A DNA stretch of 64,000 bases from Mycobacterium aquaticum. Its GTDB lineage: Bacteria > Actinomycetota > Actinomycetes > Mycobacteriales > Mycobacteriaceae. The notes below the pieces were generated by a model that worked only from the letters and a program-made list of their open reading frames with translations, did no database searches and was not told the DNA's origin. The stretch spans positions 1-64,000 of the forward strand of contig NZ_MVHF01000002.1 of the NCBI RefSeq assembly GCF_002086485.1. Reading direction: 5' to 3'. Positions 50,784 through 61,217 of the stretch are shown here, in pieces. How positions within the stretch are numbered: position 1 is the stretch's first letter; each line of letters begins with the position of its first letter. Both the position numbers and the translations under genes were made by a program.

Positions 50784-53765
50784 ATGCGACGGATAGCCGA
50801 CCTTGTGGTGCGGTGGCCGTGGGCGGTGATCGGGGTGTGGGTCGCGCTGCTGGTCGCCCTGCCGCTGGCCTTCCCGTCGCTGAGCGCCATGGCGGAGAAG
50901 CATCCGCTGGCCATCCTGCCTACTGATGCACCGTCGAGCGTGACTGCGCAAAAGATGACCGAGGCCTTTCACGAACCGGGCAACGACGACCTGATGTTGG
51001 TGGCGCTCATCAACGAGAAAGGACTCGGACCCGCCGACGAGGCGACCTACCGCAAGCTGGTCGACGCGTTGCGCGACGACCAGGCCGACGTTGTCAGCGT
51101 GCAGGACTTCATCGCCACCCCGCAGCTGCGGAAGTTCATGACCAGCGAGGACAAGACGACCTGGGTGTTGCCGGTGGGTCTCGCCGGTGAGCTGGGCACG
51201 CCGCGGGCATTCGACTCGTACAAACGGGTCTCCGAGATCGTCGCTCGCAGCACCGCGGGCAGTACCGCACAGATCCACGTCACGGGCCCTGCGGCCACCG
51301 CGGCCGATCTCACCGTCGCAGGCCAAAAGGACCGCCTGCCGATCGAGATTGCGATCGCCGTCCTGGTCCTCGCGGTGCTGCTGGTCGTGTACCGCAGCGC
51401 GGTCACCATGCTGCTGCCCTTGGTGACCATCGGATCGTCGCTGGTGATCGCCCAATCGCTGGTCGCGGGCTACTCCCAGCTCACGGGTTCGGGCGTGTCC
51501 AACCAGTCCATCGTCTTCCTTAGCGCGATCATGGCCGGCGCCGGAACGGACTACGCCGTCTTTCTGATCAGCCGCTATCACGACTATCTGCGCTCGGGCT
51601 CGGATTCCGACGAGGCGGTCAACAAGGCGATGATCTCGATCGGGAAGGTGATCGCCGCATCCGCCACGACGGTGGGCCTGACGTTCCTTCTGTTGAGTTT
51701 CTCCAAGATGGGCGTGTTCAGGACGGTCGGCGTGGCGTCGGCCATCGGTATCGGTGTCGCGTTCCTCGCGGGGCTGACGTTGTTGCCTGCGATCCTGGTG
51801 CTCGCCGGCCCCCGCGGTTGGGTGAAGCCGCGGCGCGAGCTGACGGCCCGGTTCTGGCGGCGTTCCGGTATCCGGATCGTGCGCAGGCCGGTGGCGCACC
51901 TTGCCGCGAGCCTGCTGATTCTGGCCCTGCTGGCCGGTTGCGCGATCTTCGCGCGATACAACTACGACGACCGCAAGGTGGTGTCGGCGTCGGCGTCGAG
52001 TTCCATCGGGTACGCCGCGGTCGAACGCCATTTCCCCATTGCCCAGTCGATTCCCGAGTACATCCTCGTCCAGTCACCGCACGATCTGCGGACCCCACGG
52101 GCCCTGGCGGATCTGGAGCAGATGGCGTCGCGCGTCGCCCAGTTGCCCGACGTCGGCATGGTCAGCGGCATCACCAGGCCGCTCGGCGACGTGCCACCGG
52201 AGTTCCGTGCCACGTACCAGGCAGGCCTCGTCGGTGATCGGCTGGCAAACGGATCCGACCAAATCGACCAGCGCAGCGGCGACCTCAGCCGACTGAACAA
52301 CGGGGCCAAGACCCTGGCGGACAGCCTCGCCGACGTGCGCGCCCAGATCACGCAGGTGGCACCGAGCATTCAGAGCCTGGTCGACACCATGTCGTCGGTG
52401 CGCGCCGAATATGGCGGCGACAAGCTGGTCAAGGATGTCGAAACCGCGGCCAAGCTGGTGCAGAGCATCAACGCGCTGTCCAACTCCATGGGGTACAACC
52501 TCTCGGCCGTAAAGAACATCTTCGGCTGGATCGACCCGGTGCTGCAGGCGCTGAACGGTAACGCAGTCTGCGATGCCAATCCGTCGTGCAGCGAAACCCG
52601 CGCCCAGTTCCAGAAACTGAGCGACTCGCGAGGCGACGGCAATCTCGACCAGATCAACGATCTCGCGCACCAACTCCAGGGTGTCGACGACAAGCAGACC
52701 CTCACCGCGACGGTGAACAAGCTCAACGCGGCCCTGGTGAATGTCTCCAAAGCGGTCAAGACCCTGGGTCTGGACAAGCCCGGTGGTCCGCAGGCCGGCA
52801 TGCGCCAGCTGCAGCAAGGGGCCGACCGGCTGGCCGGCGGTAGTCGCGAAGTGGCGGGCGGGGTGGACGAGCTCGTCAAACAGGTCAAGGTGATCGCTGA
52901 CGGACTCAATCAGGCCTCGGCATTCCTGATGACGATGCGGACGAATGCCGCCGACCCGTCACAGGCCGGGTTCAACATCCCGGCCGAAGTGCTGGGCCTG
53001 CCGGACTTCAAGAAGGCTTCTGCGGCGTACGTGTCGCCGGACGGTCGCTCGGCGCGGTACCTGGTGCAAACCAAGCTCAACCCGTTCAGCTCTGAAGCGA
53101 TGGACCAGGTCAACCAGATCCAGGACATCGCTCGGGGCGCCCAGCCCAACACCGCGCTGGCCGACGCGACGATATCGATGGGCGGGTTCCCCGCCGCGCT
53201 GCGCGACACCCGCGACTACTACCAGCAGGACATCCGTTACATCATCATCGCGACGCTCATCGTCGTACTGGTGACGCTGATGTTGCTGTTGCGGTCGGTC
53301 GTGGCGCCGCTCTACCTCGTCGGGTCCGTGGTGGTTTCGTACTTCGCGGCGATGGGCATCAGCGTGCTGTTCTTCCAATACCTGCTACACCAGCCACTGC
53401 ATTGGAGTGTGCCGCCACTGGCGTTCGTGGTGCTGGTCGCGGTGGGCGCCGACTACAACATGCTGCTGGTGTCGCGACTGCGTGACGAGTCGCTGCACAG
53501 CGTGCGGTACGGCGTCATTCGCACGTTGAGTTCGACGGGCGGCGTGATCACCGCGGCCGGCCTCATCTTCGCGGCCTCGATGGCAGGTTTGCTGTTCTCC
53601 AGCATCGGCATAGTGGTTCAAGGGGGCTTCGTGATCGGTGTGGGAATCCTGCTGGACACCTTCGTGGTGCGCACCATCACGGTGCCCGCCATTGCGACGT
53701 TGGTGGGGCGGGCGAATTTCTGGCCGTCGCGGGTGGTGGCCCGCAAGTTGGGGCTGCGGACGTGA
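50784..53765 (+). CDS. mmpL10: MmpL10-like RND lipid transporter
   Basis: 993 aa, close to M. tuberculosis MmpL10. ATG 50784 follows GAGGG. Start [20 protein letters not shown] (TM1), porter loop, then TM2-6 with the proton-relay Asp-Tyr pair in [20 protein letters not shown]; a second soluble loop of about 350 residues, rich in Leu/Gln/Ala helices; then TM7-12 with [14 protein letters not shown]. It exports the glycolipid precursor across the inner membrane in the TPP pathway. Lies between papA3 and the PE-PPE-domain gene. Both ends are flanked by related short repeats. Confidence 0.92.
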   Translation: MRRIADLVVRWPWAVIGVWVALLVALPLAFPSLSAMAEKHPLAILPTDAPSSVTAQKMTEAFHEPGNDDLMLVALINEKGLGPADEATYRKLVDALRDDQADVVSVQDFIATPQLRKFMTSEDKTTWVLPVGLAGELGTPRAFDSYKRVSEIVARSTAGSTAQIHVTGPAATAADLTVAGQKDRLPIEIAIAVLVLAVLLVVYRSAVTMLLPLVTIGSSLVIAQSLVAGYSQLTGSGVSNQSIVFLSAIMAGAGTDYAVFLISRYHDYLRSGSDSDEAVNKAMISIGKVIAASATTVGLTFLLLSFSKMGVFRTVGVASAIGIGVAFLAGLTLLPAILVLAGPRGWVKPRRELTARFWRRSGIRIVRRPVAHLAASLLILALLAGCAIFARYNYDDRKVVSASASSSIGYAAVERHFPIAQSIPEYILVQSPHDLRTPRALADLEQMASRVAQLPDVGMVSGITRPLGDVPPEFRATYQAGLVGDRLANGSDQIDQRSGDLSRLNNGAKTLADSLADVRAQITQVAPSIQSLVDTMSSVRAEYGGDKLVKDVETAAKLVQSINALSNSMGYNLSAVKNIFGWIDPVLQALNGNAVCDANPSCSETRAQFQKLSDSRGDGNLDQINDLAHQLQGVDDKQTLTATVNKLNAALVNVSKAVKTLGLDKPGGPQAGMRQLQQGADRLAGGSREVAGGVDELVKQVKVIADGLNQASAFLMTMRTNAADPSQAGFNIPAEVLGLPDFKKASAAYVSPDGRSARYLVQTKLNPFSSEAMDQVNQIQDIARGAQPNTALADATISMGGFPAALRDTRDYYQQDIRYIIIATLIVVLVTLMLLLRSVVAPLYLVGSVVVSYFAAMGISVLFFQYLLHQPLHWSVPPLAFVVLVAVGADYNMLLVSRLRDESLHSVRYGVIRTLSSTGGVITAAGLIFAASMAGLLFSSIGIVVQGGFVIGVGILLDTFVVRTITVPAIATLVGRANFWPSRVVARKLGLRT

Positions 53766-53791
53766 GGAGCAAAAAGACTCTGCGGACGTGA
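53755..53791 (+). repeat. Repeat units TGCGGACGTGA at the mmpL10 3' end
   Basis: TGCGGACGTGAGGAGCA (53755-53771) includes the mmpL10 stop and differs by one base from 50685-50701 at the other end of the gene. A second shorter unit TGCGGACGTGA lies at 53781-53791, 26 bases on, similar spacing to the upstream pair. Confidence 0.6.
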
Positions 53792-53825
53792 TTGCTGAGA
53801 ACGTGAGCAGCAAATTCTCAGCAGT
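53791..53825 (+). other. Hairpin between mmpL10 and the PE-PPE-domain gene
   Basis: ATTGCTGAGAA, a 13-base loop, then TTCTCAGCAGT: 11-base arms with one mismatch. It lies 26 bases after the mmpL10 stop and 67 before the next start. No U-tract. It could reduce read-through to downstream genes or protect the upstream mRNA. Confidence 0.5.
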
Positions 53826-53892
53826 GTCAGAACCGGCATGCGGACATCATGTGTGTGAAACTACGAACCGGAGCGGGGCGATAGGAGTGGAG

Positions 53893-55014
53893 ATGAAGAA
53901 GCTCCTTGCTGGACTTGCACTGCTGGTGACGACCAGCGTCACGGGATCTTTCGGAATCGTCGGCAGTGCACGGGCCGACGATGCGCCGGTGCCCAGACCG
54001 TCCGTCCCGGGCAATCCAGATCCCGGAACCGCATACGCGTTGGGCGGGGCGCACGTCCTCGGTATTCCTTATGACGAGTACATCCGCATGACGGGCGAGC
54101 AGTGGTTTCCGGGGATGAGGCGCGTCAAGGTCGATTACCCGGCAGGACAGGTGCAGGGCCACACCCTGGAACGTCTCTTCCCTGGCATCGGCCCGATCGG
54201 CGAGAAGATCTATCCCGGCCTTGGGCTCGACGGCCCCAGCATCGGTGAATCGGTCGACGAGGGGGAGGGAAACCTCGACGCCGCGGTTCGCCAAGGCAAA
54301 GGAACAGCTATGGGGCTGTCCGAGGGCGCGCTCGTGCTCAACGCCGTGAAGGCGCGGCTGGCCAACGATCCGACCGCTCCGCCACCGGATCAGTTGACCT
54401 TTGCGACGTTCGGCGACCCGATCGCCAAGCATCCGTTCGGGGAGAGCTTCCTGACCCAGAACTTCCCCGTCGGCAGCGTCGTGCCGTTCATGGATTACCG
54501 CATACCGGCTCCGGTGGAGAGTCAGTATCACACCGACCAGTTCATCTCGGCCTACGACAGCATCGCCGACTGGCCGGACCGGCCCGACAACTGGATGAGC
54601 GTCATCAATGCGATCGCCGGGCTCGCGACCGGGCACACTGCCATCGCATTCACCAACCCCAGCAATGTTCCGCCGCAGAACATCCGGACGACGGTCAACT
54701 CCAAGGGCGCGACGACGACGACGTATCTGGTCCCCGAGGAACACCTGCCCTTGGTGTTGCCCTTCAAGTACCTGGGGTATGACCAGAACACTCTCAACCA
54801 GCTGGACCGGGTTTTGCAGCCGCTGGTGGATGCGGGCTATTCGCGCAACGACGATCCGGCGACCGCTCCGGTCACGGTGGACCCGGTGCACGGCTTCGAC
54901 CCTGCGAAAGTCACCGCGCCGGCCAACGAGGCCACGTTCGGTGGCGGCGCTGACCCGATGTCGGAGATTGTCAACGGCGCGATGTCCGTGTTGAACCCCA
55001 AGAGCGCAGGTTGA
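53893..55014 (+). CDS. Secreted PE-PPE-domain alpha/beta hydrolase (TPP acyltransferase candidate)
   Basis: 373 aa. Signal peptide [20 protein letters not shown] with cleavage after SARA (about residue 28). The PE-PPE (PF08237-type) serine hydrolase domain has the nucleophile motif GLSEG in [16 protein letters not shown], and [13 protein letters not shown], typical of this domain. Related secreted enzymes (Chp1/Chp2) esterify sulfolipid and polyacyltrehalose at the surface; the PE gene of the TPP locus is required to turn diacyltrehalose into TPP. ATG 53893 has GGAGTGGAG. It lacks the PE N-terminal helix domain; the name refers only to its hydrolase domain. Confidence 0.88.
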   Translation: MKKLLAGLALLVTTSVTGSFGIVGSARADDAPVPRPSVPGNPDPGTAYALGGAHVLGIPYDEYIRMTGEQWFPGMRRVKVDYPAGQVQGHTLERLFPGIGPIGEKIYPGLGLDGPSIGESVDEGEGNLDAAVRQGKGTAMGLSEGALVLNAVKARLANDPTAPPPDQLTFATFGDPIAKHPFGESFLTQNFPVGSVVPFMDYRIPAPVESQYHTDQFISAYDSIADWPDRPDNWMSVINAIAGLATGHTAIAFTNPSNVPPQNIRTTVNSKGATTTTYLVPEEHLPLVLPFKYLGYDQNTLNQLDRVLQPLVDAGYSRNDDPATAPVTVDPVHGFDPAKVTAPANEATFGGGADPMSEIVNGAMSVLNPKSAG

Positions 55015-55060
55015 CGGCGATACCGAACCGACGGATTCGACTAGTTATGGACGTGATGTG

Positions 55061-56830
55061 ATGTCGACCCAATCATCCATTCTCTCGATGCTGCATGGGC
55101 GTGCCAGCCTGCGTCCCGACGATGTGGCCTTCACGTTCACCGAGTACGACCGCGACCCGGCAGGTGTCACGCACAGCCTGACGTGGTCGCAGTTGTCCCG
55201 TCGGACCGTGAATGTGGCACGCGAGATCCGGCTCCACGGCGAGGTCGGCGATCGGGCGGTGATCCTTGCTCCCCAGGGCCTGGAGTACATCCTGGCCTTC
55301 TTGGGAGCCATGCAGGCGGGTCTCATCGCGGTTCCGTTGCCGTTGCCGCATCGCGGCTCCAGCCATGACCGGGTGAGTGCGGTTGTCGCCGATACACACC
55401 CGGCGGTGGTTCTGACGACGTCCGCCGTCGCGCAGGACGTCGGCGATTACGTCGATCAGTCGGTCATGGAGACCGCGCCGAAGATCGTCGCGGTCGATGC
55501 GCTGAACCTGGATGTCGACAGCGAACCGAGCATCGAGACGGCCGAGTTCCCCAGCACGGCCTACCTGCAGTACAGCTCCGGGTCGACTCGGCTGCCGACC
55601 GGGGTGATGATCTCCCACCGCAACCTTCAGGCGAATTTCGAACAGTTGATGCGCGGCCTGTTCTCGGACGCGAGCGCCAAGACCGCAACCGAACGGACGA
55701 TCGTGTCGTGGTTGCCCTTCTACCACGACATGGGTCTGGTGCTGGGTGTCTGCGCACCGATCCTCGGTGGTTATCGCGCGGTGCTGACGAGCCCGGTCGC
55801 GTTCTTGGAGAAGCCGTCGCGATGGGTTCGGGCACTCGCCGAGAATCCCGGCGCCTTTTCCGCCGCGCCCAACTTCGCGTTCGATCTGGCCGCCCGCAAA
55901 ACCAAGGACGCCGACCTCTCCGGACTCGACCTCGGCGGGGTGCAGGGCATCATCAACGGGGCGGAGCGAGTCGAGCCGGCCACCTTGGAACGTTTTTCAG
56001 ATCGCTTCGCGCACTTCAATTTTCGCGATCACATGCTGCGGCCTTCGTACGGGCTGGCGGAGGCGACCGTATACGTGACGAGCGGGGTCTGGAGCGAGGC
56101 GTCGGAGGTCGCCGCGTTCGACGTCGACGAACTGTCGGCGGGCCGCGTGCGGCGCTGCACGCCCGAGGAATTGCGCAGCGGTCGTGCGGCCGGAACCAGC
56201 TCGGCGCTCGTCAGATACCAGCTGCCGCAGTCACCGGTGCTGCGCATCGTCGATGTTGAGACGCACCGGGAATGCGCGCAGGACGTGGTCGGCGAGATCT
56301 GGGTGCACGGCGACAACGTCGCGAGCGGCTACTGGAACCGGTCACCCGAGGAGCAACAGTGCTTCGGCGCCACGCTCGTCGACCCGTCGCCGGGCACGCC
56401 TGCCGGGCCCTGGCTGAAGACCGGTGATCTGGGCTTCGTCTCGGGTGGTGAGCTGTTCATCGTCGGCCGCATCAAGGATCTGCTCATCATCCGCGGACGC
56501 AACCACTATCCCGAGGACATCGAGGCAACGGTCCAGCAGATCACCGGTGGCCGGGTCGCGGCGATATCGGTTCCGGTGAACAGCACCGAGAAGCTCGTCA
56601 CCGTCATCGAGGTGAAGAAGCGAGGGGAGTCGCCGGTCGAGGCGGGGCAGTGGCTCACCGCGGTCAAGAGTGACGTGACCTCTGCGATCTCCAATACCCA
56701 CGGGATCAATGTCGGGGACCTCGTGCTCGTCCCGCCCGGATCGATCCCGACGACGACGAGCGGCAAGATCAGGCGCGCCGCTTGTGCAGAGCAATACCGA
56801 CAGGACGAGTTCATCCGCCTGGATGCCTGA
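55061..56830 (+). CDS. fadD23: Long-chain fatty-acyl-AMP ligase FadD23-like
   Basis: 589 aa (GTG at 55058 would add one residue). FAAL pattern: TAYLQYSSGSTRLPTGVMIS (AMP/phosphate loop), SWLPFYHDMGLVLGV, and MLRPSYGLAEATVYVTSG. The late motif DLLIIRGRNHYPEDIEAT and GSIPTTTSGKIRRAACAEQY are typical. It activates fatty acids as acyl-adenylates and loads them on the PKS, giving the phleic acid starter. It lies 46 bases after the PE-PPE-domain gene in the same run. FadD23 of M. tuberculosis does the same for sulfolipid; here the polyphleate PKS is the partner. Confidence 0.92.
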   Translation: MSTQSSILSMLHGRASLRPDDVAFTFTEYDRDPAGVTHSLTWSQLSRRTVNVAREIRLHGEVGDRAVILAPQGLEYILAFLGAMQAGLIAVPLPLPHRGSSHDRVSAVVADTHPAVVLTTSAVAQDVGDYVDQSVMETAPKIVAVDALNLDVDSEPSIETAEFPSTAYLQYSSGSTRLPTGVMISHRNLQANFEQLMRGLFSDASAKTATERTIVSWLPFYHDMGLVLGVCAPILGGYRAVLTSPVAFLEKPSRWVRALAENPGAFSAAPNFAFDLAARKTKDADLSGLDLGGVQGIINGAERVEPATLERFSDRFAHFNFRDHMLRPSYGLAEATVYVTSGVWSEASEVAAFDVDELSAGRVRRCTPEELRSGRAAGTSSALVRYQLPQSPVLRIVDVETHRECAQDVVGEIWVHGDNVASGYWNRSPEEQQCFGATLVDPSPGTPAGPWLKTGDLGFVSGGELFIVGRIKDLLIIRGRNHYPEDIEATVQQITGGRVAAISVPVNSTEKLVTVIEVKKRGESPVEAGQWLTAVKSDVTSAISNTHGINVGDLVLVPPGSIPTTTSGKIRRAACAEQYRQDEFIRLDA

Positions 56831-56854
56831 TCCGATCGCCGCGGCACCTCATGG

Positions 56855-56911
56855 CGAGCAGACATGGCGGTCCGCGACACGCCGGTTTTCGGGGACCCAC
56901 ACGTCTGCTCG
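56855..56911. terminator. Hairpin between convergent fadD23 and GAP genes
   Basis: CGAGCAGAC (56855-56863) and GTCTGCTCG (56903-56911) form perfect 9-bp arms, with a partly self-complementary 39-base loop. It lies between two convergent stops and shares its arm with the hairpin at 37964. Confidence 0.6.
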
Positions 56912-56917
56912 TGCGGG

Positions 56918-57571
56918 TTAGAGACCGACGAATCCTGCGATCAGCAGTACACAGCCGACCGTGGCCAACAGTGCCGCGACCTCGAGGCGGTGCCGGGCTC
57001 GTAGCCAGTCGTGCAGCGCCGACAGGGCTGCCCGGGTGCGGTCAGGCGCGACGAGGTAGCAGATCAGCGGAATCTCGACGAGCCCGAACGCCACCACGTT
57101 GAACAGCAGCAGAGCGCCGACCTGCGTGGCGGCCGCCGTGCCGGACGCGACGATGAGGGTCAGCGCAGCGAGATAGTCCACGGACGGCAACGCGATGCCG
57201 AGGCCCGCGACACCCGCTGTCCAGAGTGAATGACCGTTGAGCAACTGACGGGTGCGCAGCGCGAGCTGACCTGGTTCTCGGTCGGCTTTCGGCCCCACCA
57301 ACCCGGCACCCACGGCTGCCGCGACCACCAGCACGATCGCGCCTGCCACCATCTGTGCTCTGGGCAGGGTGAAGTGGGCCGAATCCATGGCAGGCCGCAG
57401 AACGAAGAGCACCACCACACCGACGGCAGTGCCCATCGCGAAACCACCGGTGAGGAATGTGAGCAGTTGCAGCAGCGGTCGGGGCCGGTTGAGCATCAGG
57501 ACCGTCATGCCGATCCGGAACGGCTCCAGGCTGACCGCGGCGGCCATTACCAGCAGCGGCGTGATCCACAT
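56918..57571 (-). CDS. GAP (glycolipid addressing protein)-family membrane protein
   Basis: 217 aa, six predicted helices. EPFRIGMTVLMLNRPRPLLQ near the start and GIALPSVDYLAALTLIVASG in the centre are typical of the GAP/Sap family, small proteins encoded next to MmpL/Pks glycolipid loci in mycobacteria and needed for surface exposure of glycopeptidolipids or sulfolipid. Convergent with fadD23, so it has its own promoter in the 183-base gap shared with the flavin reductase gene. It should help to place TPP at the envelope; direct evidence for TPP is not known to me. Confidence 0.82.
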   Translation of the reverse strand: MWITPLLVMAAAVSLEPFRIGMTVLMLNRPRPLLQLLTFLTGGFAMGTAVGVVVLFVLRPAMDSAHFTLPRAQMVAGAIVLVVAAAVGAGLVGPKADREPGQLALRTRQLLNGHSLWTAGVAGLGIALPSVDYLAALTLIVASGTAAATQVGALLLFNVVAFGLVEIPLICYLVAPDRTRAALSALHDWLRARHRLEVAALLATVGCVLLIAGFVGL

Positions 57572-57712
57572 GTCGATTGGGTGATTGTCCGTCTATACGC
57601 CCGGACGAACACGTTCACGCAGCACGGACAGGTTGGACGTGTTGGGCATGGCGTCAGGCTACTCAAACCGGCGCGCGACGGCGCGGCCTAGTTCGGTTCA
57701 CGGCGAGCCTGA

Positions 57713-58240
<528 letters not shown>

Positions 58241-58243
58241 GGT

Positions 58244-58405
58244 TCAGGGGCGCTCGGCGAGTTCCTTGCGATAGCCGTCGACGCGCTGCTCGAGTTCGGC
58301 GGCGTCTTCGGGGCGGCCTTCCTTGCGGGCCAGTTCCGCCCGGGCCGAAAGCTCGCGGATTGCCGTGCGAATGTCGTTGACGCTGTGGGTGTGTCCCATT
58401 GTCAT
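58244..58405 (-). CDS. 53-aa conserved-looking ORF, charged helix
   Basis: ATG 58405 with AAAGG 6 bases upstream encodes MTMGHTHSVNDIRTAIRELS followed by a Glu/Arg/Ala-rich helix (ARAELARKEGRPEDAAELEQ) and ends YRKELAERP. Predicted one long amphipathic helix, no membrane segment or signal. It sits between the convergent flavin reductase and the sdh terminator. Reading-frame bias and ribosome site support coding; function unknown. Confidence 0.6.
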   Translation of the reverse strand: MTMGHTHSVNDIRTAIRELSARAELARKEGRPEDAAELEQRVDGYRKELAERP

Positions 58406-58453
58406 CGGCTGCCTTTCGTCGCTGATTGGCTGCTTACGCCCGAGCCTACGCGC

Positions 58454-58510
58454 TGATTCTGCGGTCGGGGCGGCGTCTACTCGTACTTTCGCGCCTCGTC
58501 CGCAGAATCA
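58454..58510. terminator. Terminator after sdhB
   Basis: TGATTCTGCGG (58454-58464) and CCGCAGAATCA (58500-58510): perfect 11-bp arms with a 35-base loop, 12 bases beyond the sdhB stop on the minus strand. Shares CGCAGAATC with the hairpin at 37964. Confidence 0.65.
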
Positions 58511-58521
58511 ACGCACCGCAG

Positions 58522-59271
58522 CTACCGCTTAAAAAGCTTGTTGCCCAGCCACACGATCGGGTCGTACTTGCGGTCCACGACGCGTTCCTTCATCGGGATC
58601 AGCGCGTTGTCGGTGATCTTGATGTTCTCCGGGCAGACCTCGGTGCAGCACTTGGTGATGTTGCAGTAACCCAGCCCGAACTCGTCCTGGGCCATGTCCC
58701 GGCGGTCCACGGTGTCCAGCGGATGCATGTCCAGCTCGGCGATGCGCATGTGGAACCGGGGGCCCGCGAAGTTCTGCTTGTTCTCCTCGTGGTCACGCAC
58801 CACGTGGCAGACGTTCTGGCACAGGAAGCACTCGATGCACTTGCGGAACTCCTGGCTGCGGTTCACATCCTCCTGCTGCATCCGGTATTCGCCGGGCTGC
58901 AGACCTTTCGGCGGGGTGAACGACGGGATCTCGCGGGCCTTCTGGTAGTTGAAGGACACGTCGGTGACCAGGTCGCGCATGATCGGGAAGGTGCGCAGCG
59001 GCGTCACCGTCACGGTCTCGGCAGGGTCGAACGTCGACATGCGCGTCATGCACATCAGCCGCGGACGGCCGTTGATCTCGGCCGAGCAGGATCCGCACTT
59101 GCCGGCCTTGCAGTTCCACCGCACCGCCAGGTCAGGGGTCTGGGTGGCCTGCAACCGGTGGATGATGTCGAGCACCACCTCGCCGTCGTTGACCTCGACG
59201 GTGTAGTCCTGCAAATCACCGCCCGTGTCGTCTCCGCGCCAGACCCGCAGGTTCGCGTCATACGCAGCCAT
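58522..59271 (-). CDS. sdhB: Succinate dehydrogenase/fumarate reductase iron-sulphur subunit (Sdh1)
   Basis: 249 aa. [2Fe-2S] ligands Cys54, Cys59, Cys62 and Cys74 in WNCKAGKCGSCSAEINGRPR then LMC. [4Fe-4S]/[3Fe-4S] clusters in CIECFLCQNVCH and CNITKCCTEVCPENIKITD. Transfers electrons from SdhA to quinone through the membrane subunit. It starts one base after the sdhA stop. Sequence type and partner genes match the Rv0247c-Rv0249c operon of M. tuberculosis. Last gene of the operon. Confidence 0.93.
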   Translation of the reverse strand: MAAYDANLRVWRGDDTGGDLQDYTVEVNDGEVVLDIIHRLQATQTPDLAVRWNCKAGKCGSCSAEINGRPRLMCMTRMSTFDPAETVTVTPLRTFPIMRDLVTDVSFNYQKAREIPSFTPPKGLQPGEYRMQQEDVNRSQEFRKCIECFLCQNVCHVVRDHEENKQNFAGPRFHMRIAELDMHPLDTVDRRDMAQDEFGLGYCNITKCCTEVCPENIKITDNALIPMKERVVDRKYDPIVWLGNKLFKR

Positions 59272-59272
59272 C

Positions 59273-61180
59273 TCAGCCCTTCCGATCGGGGTGCTCGGCC
59301 AGTTCTTGCTCGGTGTAGTACTTCTCCAGTTCGGACAGCTCGAACGTGGCCAGCAGGTCGGCCCGCATCGGCAGCTGAGACTCCGGCGTCACCGTCACGT
59401 CCGGCACCACCTGGTCATCGCCGACCGCGCGGCACACCAACAATGTGTTGCGCCAGTTGGCGTCCATCTCGGGGTAGTCGTCGCGGGTGTGCCCACCGCG
59501 GCTCTCGGTGCGGGCCAGCGCGGCCTTGGCGACGCACTCGCTGACCAGCAGCATGTTGCGCATGTCGATGGCCAGATGCCAGCCCGGGTTGAAGGCGCGG
59601 CCGCCCTCGACGGTGACGTGGCGCACACGGCCCCTGAGTTCGGCGAGCTTGGTCAGCGCCTCCTCGATCTCGTCGGCCTTGCGGATGATGCCGACCAGAT
59701 CGTTCATGCACTGCTGCAGCTCGGCGTGCAGGGTGTACGGATTCTCCGGATTCGCATGCTGTTCGAACGGGTCCAGTGCCAGCTGGGTGGCCTCGACGAT
59801 GGCGGCCTCCGACACGGCCGGCCGCTCGGACAGGGTCTGCACATAGTCGGCGGCGCCGAGTCCGGCGCGGCGGCCGAACACCAGAAGGTCGCTCAACGAG
59901 TTGCCGCCCAGCCGGTTCGAGCCGTGCATCCCGCCCGAACACTCGCCTGCGGCGAACAATCCGGGTGTGATCGCCCCGCCTGTGTCGGGGTCGACTTCGA
60001 TACCGCCCATCACGTAGTGACAGGTCGGGCCGACCTCCATCTCGTCCTTGGTGATGTCGACCTCGGCGAGCTCCATGAACTGGTGGTACATCGACGGCAG
60101 CCGCCGCTTGATCTCCTCGGTCGGCATGCGTGAGGCGATGTCGAGGTACACGCCGCCGTGTGGCGAGCCGCGGCCCGCCTTGACCTCGGAGTTGATGGCG
60201 CGGGCCACCTCGTCGCGGGGGAGCAGGTCAGGGGTGCGGCGCGCGGAGTCGTTGTCCTTGAGCCACTGGTCGGCTTCTTCTTCGGTTTCGGCGTACTGCC
60301 CCTTGAACACCGCGGGGATGTAGTCGAACATGAACCGCTTGCCTTCGGAGTTCTTCAGCACTCCGCCGTCGCCGCGCACGCCCTCGGTGACCAGGATCCC
60401 TTTCACCGACAGCGGCCACACCATGCCGGTCGGGTGGAACTGGATGAACTCCATGTTGATCAGACTGGATCCGGCGCGCAGGGCCAGCGCGTGGCCGTCT
60501 CCGGTGTACTCCCACGAGTTCGACGACACCTTGAACGACTTGCCGATGCCTCCGGTGGCCAGCACGACCGCGGGGGCCTCGAACAGCACGAAATTGCCGC
60601 TCTCGCGGTAATACCCGAATGCGCCTGCAATCCGGTCCCCGTCCTTGATCAGGTCCGTGATGGCGGTTTCGTGGAACACCCGGATGCGGGCCTCGTAGTC
60701 ACCGAGTTCGGCCTTGTCCTCCTGTTGCAGCGAGACGATCTTCTGTTGCAGGGTGCGGATGATCTCCAGGCCGGTGCGGTCGCCGACGTGGGCCAGCCGC
60801 GGGTAGGTGTGGCCGCCGAAGTTGCGCTGGCTGATCCGGCCGTCCTTGGTCCGGTCGAACAGTGCGCCGTAGGACTCCAACTCCCACACGCGATCCGGGG
60901 CCTCCTGCGCGTGCAGTTCGGCCATCCGCCAGTTGTTGAGGAACTTGCCGCCACGCATGGTGTCACCGAAGTGCACCTGCCACGAGTCCTTGGTGTTGAC
61001 GTTGCGCATCGCCGCGGCGCACCCGCCCTCGGCCATCACCGTATGTGCCTTGCCGAACAGTGATTTGGTCACCACTGCCACCCGCAGACCCCGCTCACGC
61101 GCCTCGATCACCGCACGCAGCCCTGCACCGCCGGCACCGATCACGACAACGTCGTATTGATGCCGTTCCAGTTCAGCCAT
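59273..61180 (-). CDS. sdhA: Succinate dehydrogenase/fumarate reductase flavoprotein subunit (Sdh1)
   Basis: 635 aa. Rossmann motif VVVIGAGGAGLRAVIEARER, covalent-FAD His46 in GKAHTVMAEGG, substrate/FAD motif MEFIQFHPTGMVWPLSVKGI, catalytic region GPTCHYVMGGIEVDPDTGGA, and NRLGGNSLSDLLVFGRRAG. Oxidises succinate to fumarate. Sits between sdhC (37 bases upstream) and sdhB. Family and length match Rv0248c. Confidence 0.94.
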   Translation of the reverse strand: MAELERHQYDVVVIGAGGAGLRAVIEARERGLRVAVVTKSLFGKAHTVMAEGGCAAAMRNVNTKDSWQVHFGDTMRGGKFLNNWRMAELHAQEAPDRVWELESYGALFDRTKDGRISQRNFGGHTYPRLAHVGDRTGLEIIRTLQQKIVSLQQEDKAELGDYEARIRVFHETAITDLIKDGDRIAGAFGYYRESGNFVLFEAPAVVLATGGIGKSFKVSSNSWEYTGDGHALALRAGSSLINMEFIQFHPTGMVWPLSVKGILVTEGVRGDGGVLKNSEGKRFMFDYIPAVFKGQYAETEEEADQWLKDNDSARRTPDLLPRDEVARAINSEVKAGRGSPHGGVYLDIASRMPTEEIKRRLPSMYHQFMELAEVDITKDEMEVGPTCHYVMGGIEVDPDTGGAITPGLFAAGECSGGMHGSNRLGGNSLSDLLVFGRRAGLGAADYVQTLSERPAVSEAAIVEATQLALDPFEQHANPENPYTLHAELQQCMNDLVGIIRKADEIEEALTKLAELRGRVRHVTVEGGRAFNPGWHLAIDMRNMLLVSECVAKAALARTESRGGHTRDDYPEMDANWRNTLLVCRAVGDDQVVPDVTVTPESQLPMRADLLATFELSELEKYYTEQELAEHPDRKG

Positions 61181-61217
61181 CTATAACCCCACTACTTTGT
61201 TTTCAGGAATTAGGTTG

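Noticed and set aside
53893..55014. A true PE protein
   Set aside because: It has a Sec-type signal peptide and only the PE-PPE hydrolase domain; the PE helical N-terminus is missing.
59225..60133. A 302-codon plus-strand frame, and a similar one at 60158-61063
   Set aside because: Both are antisense to sdhA, whose flavoprotein motifs are unambiguous.
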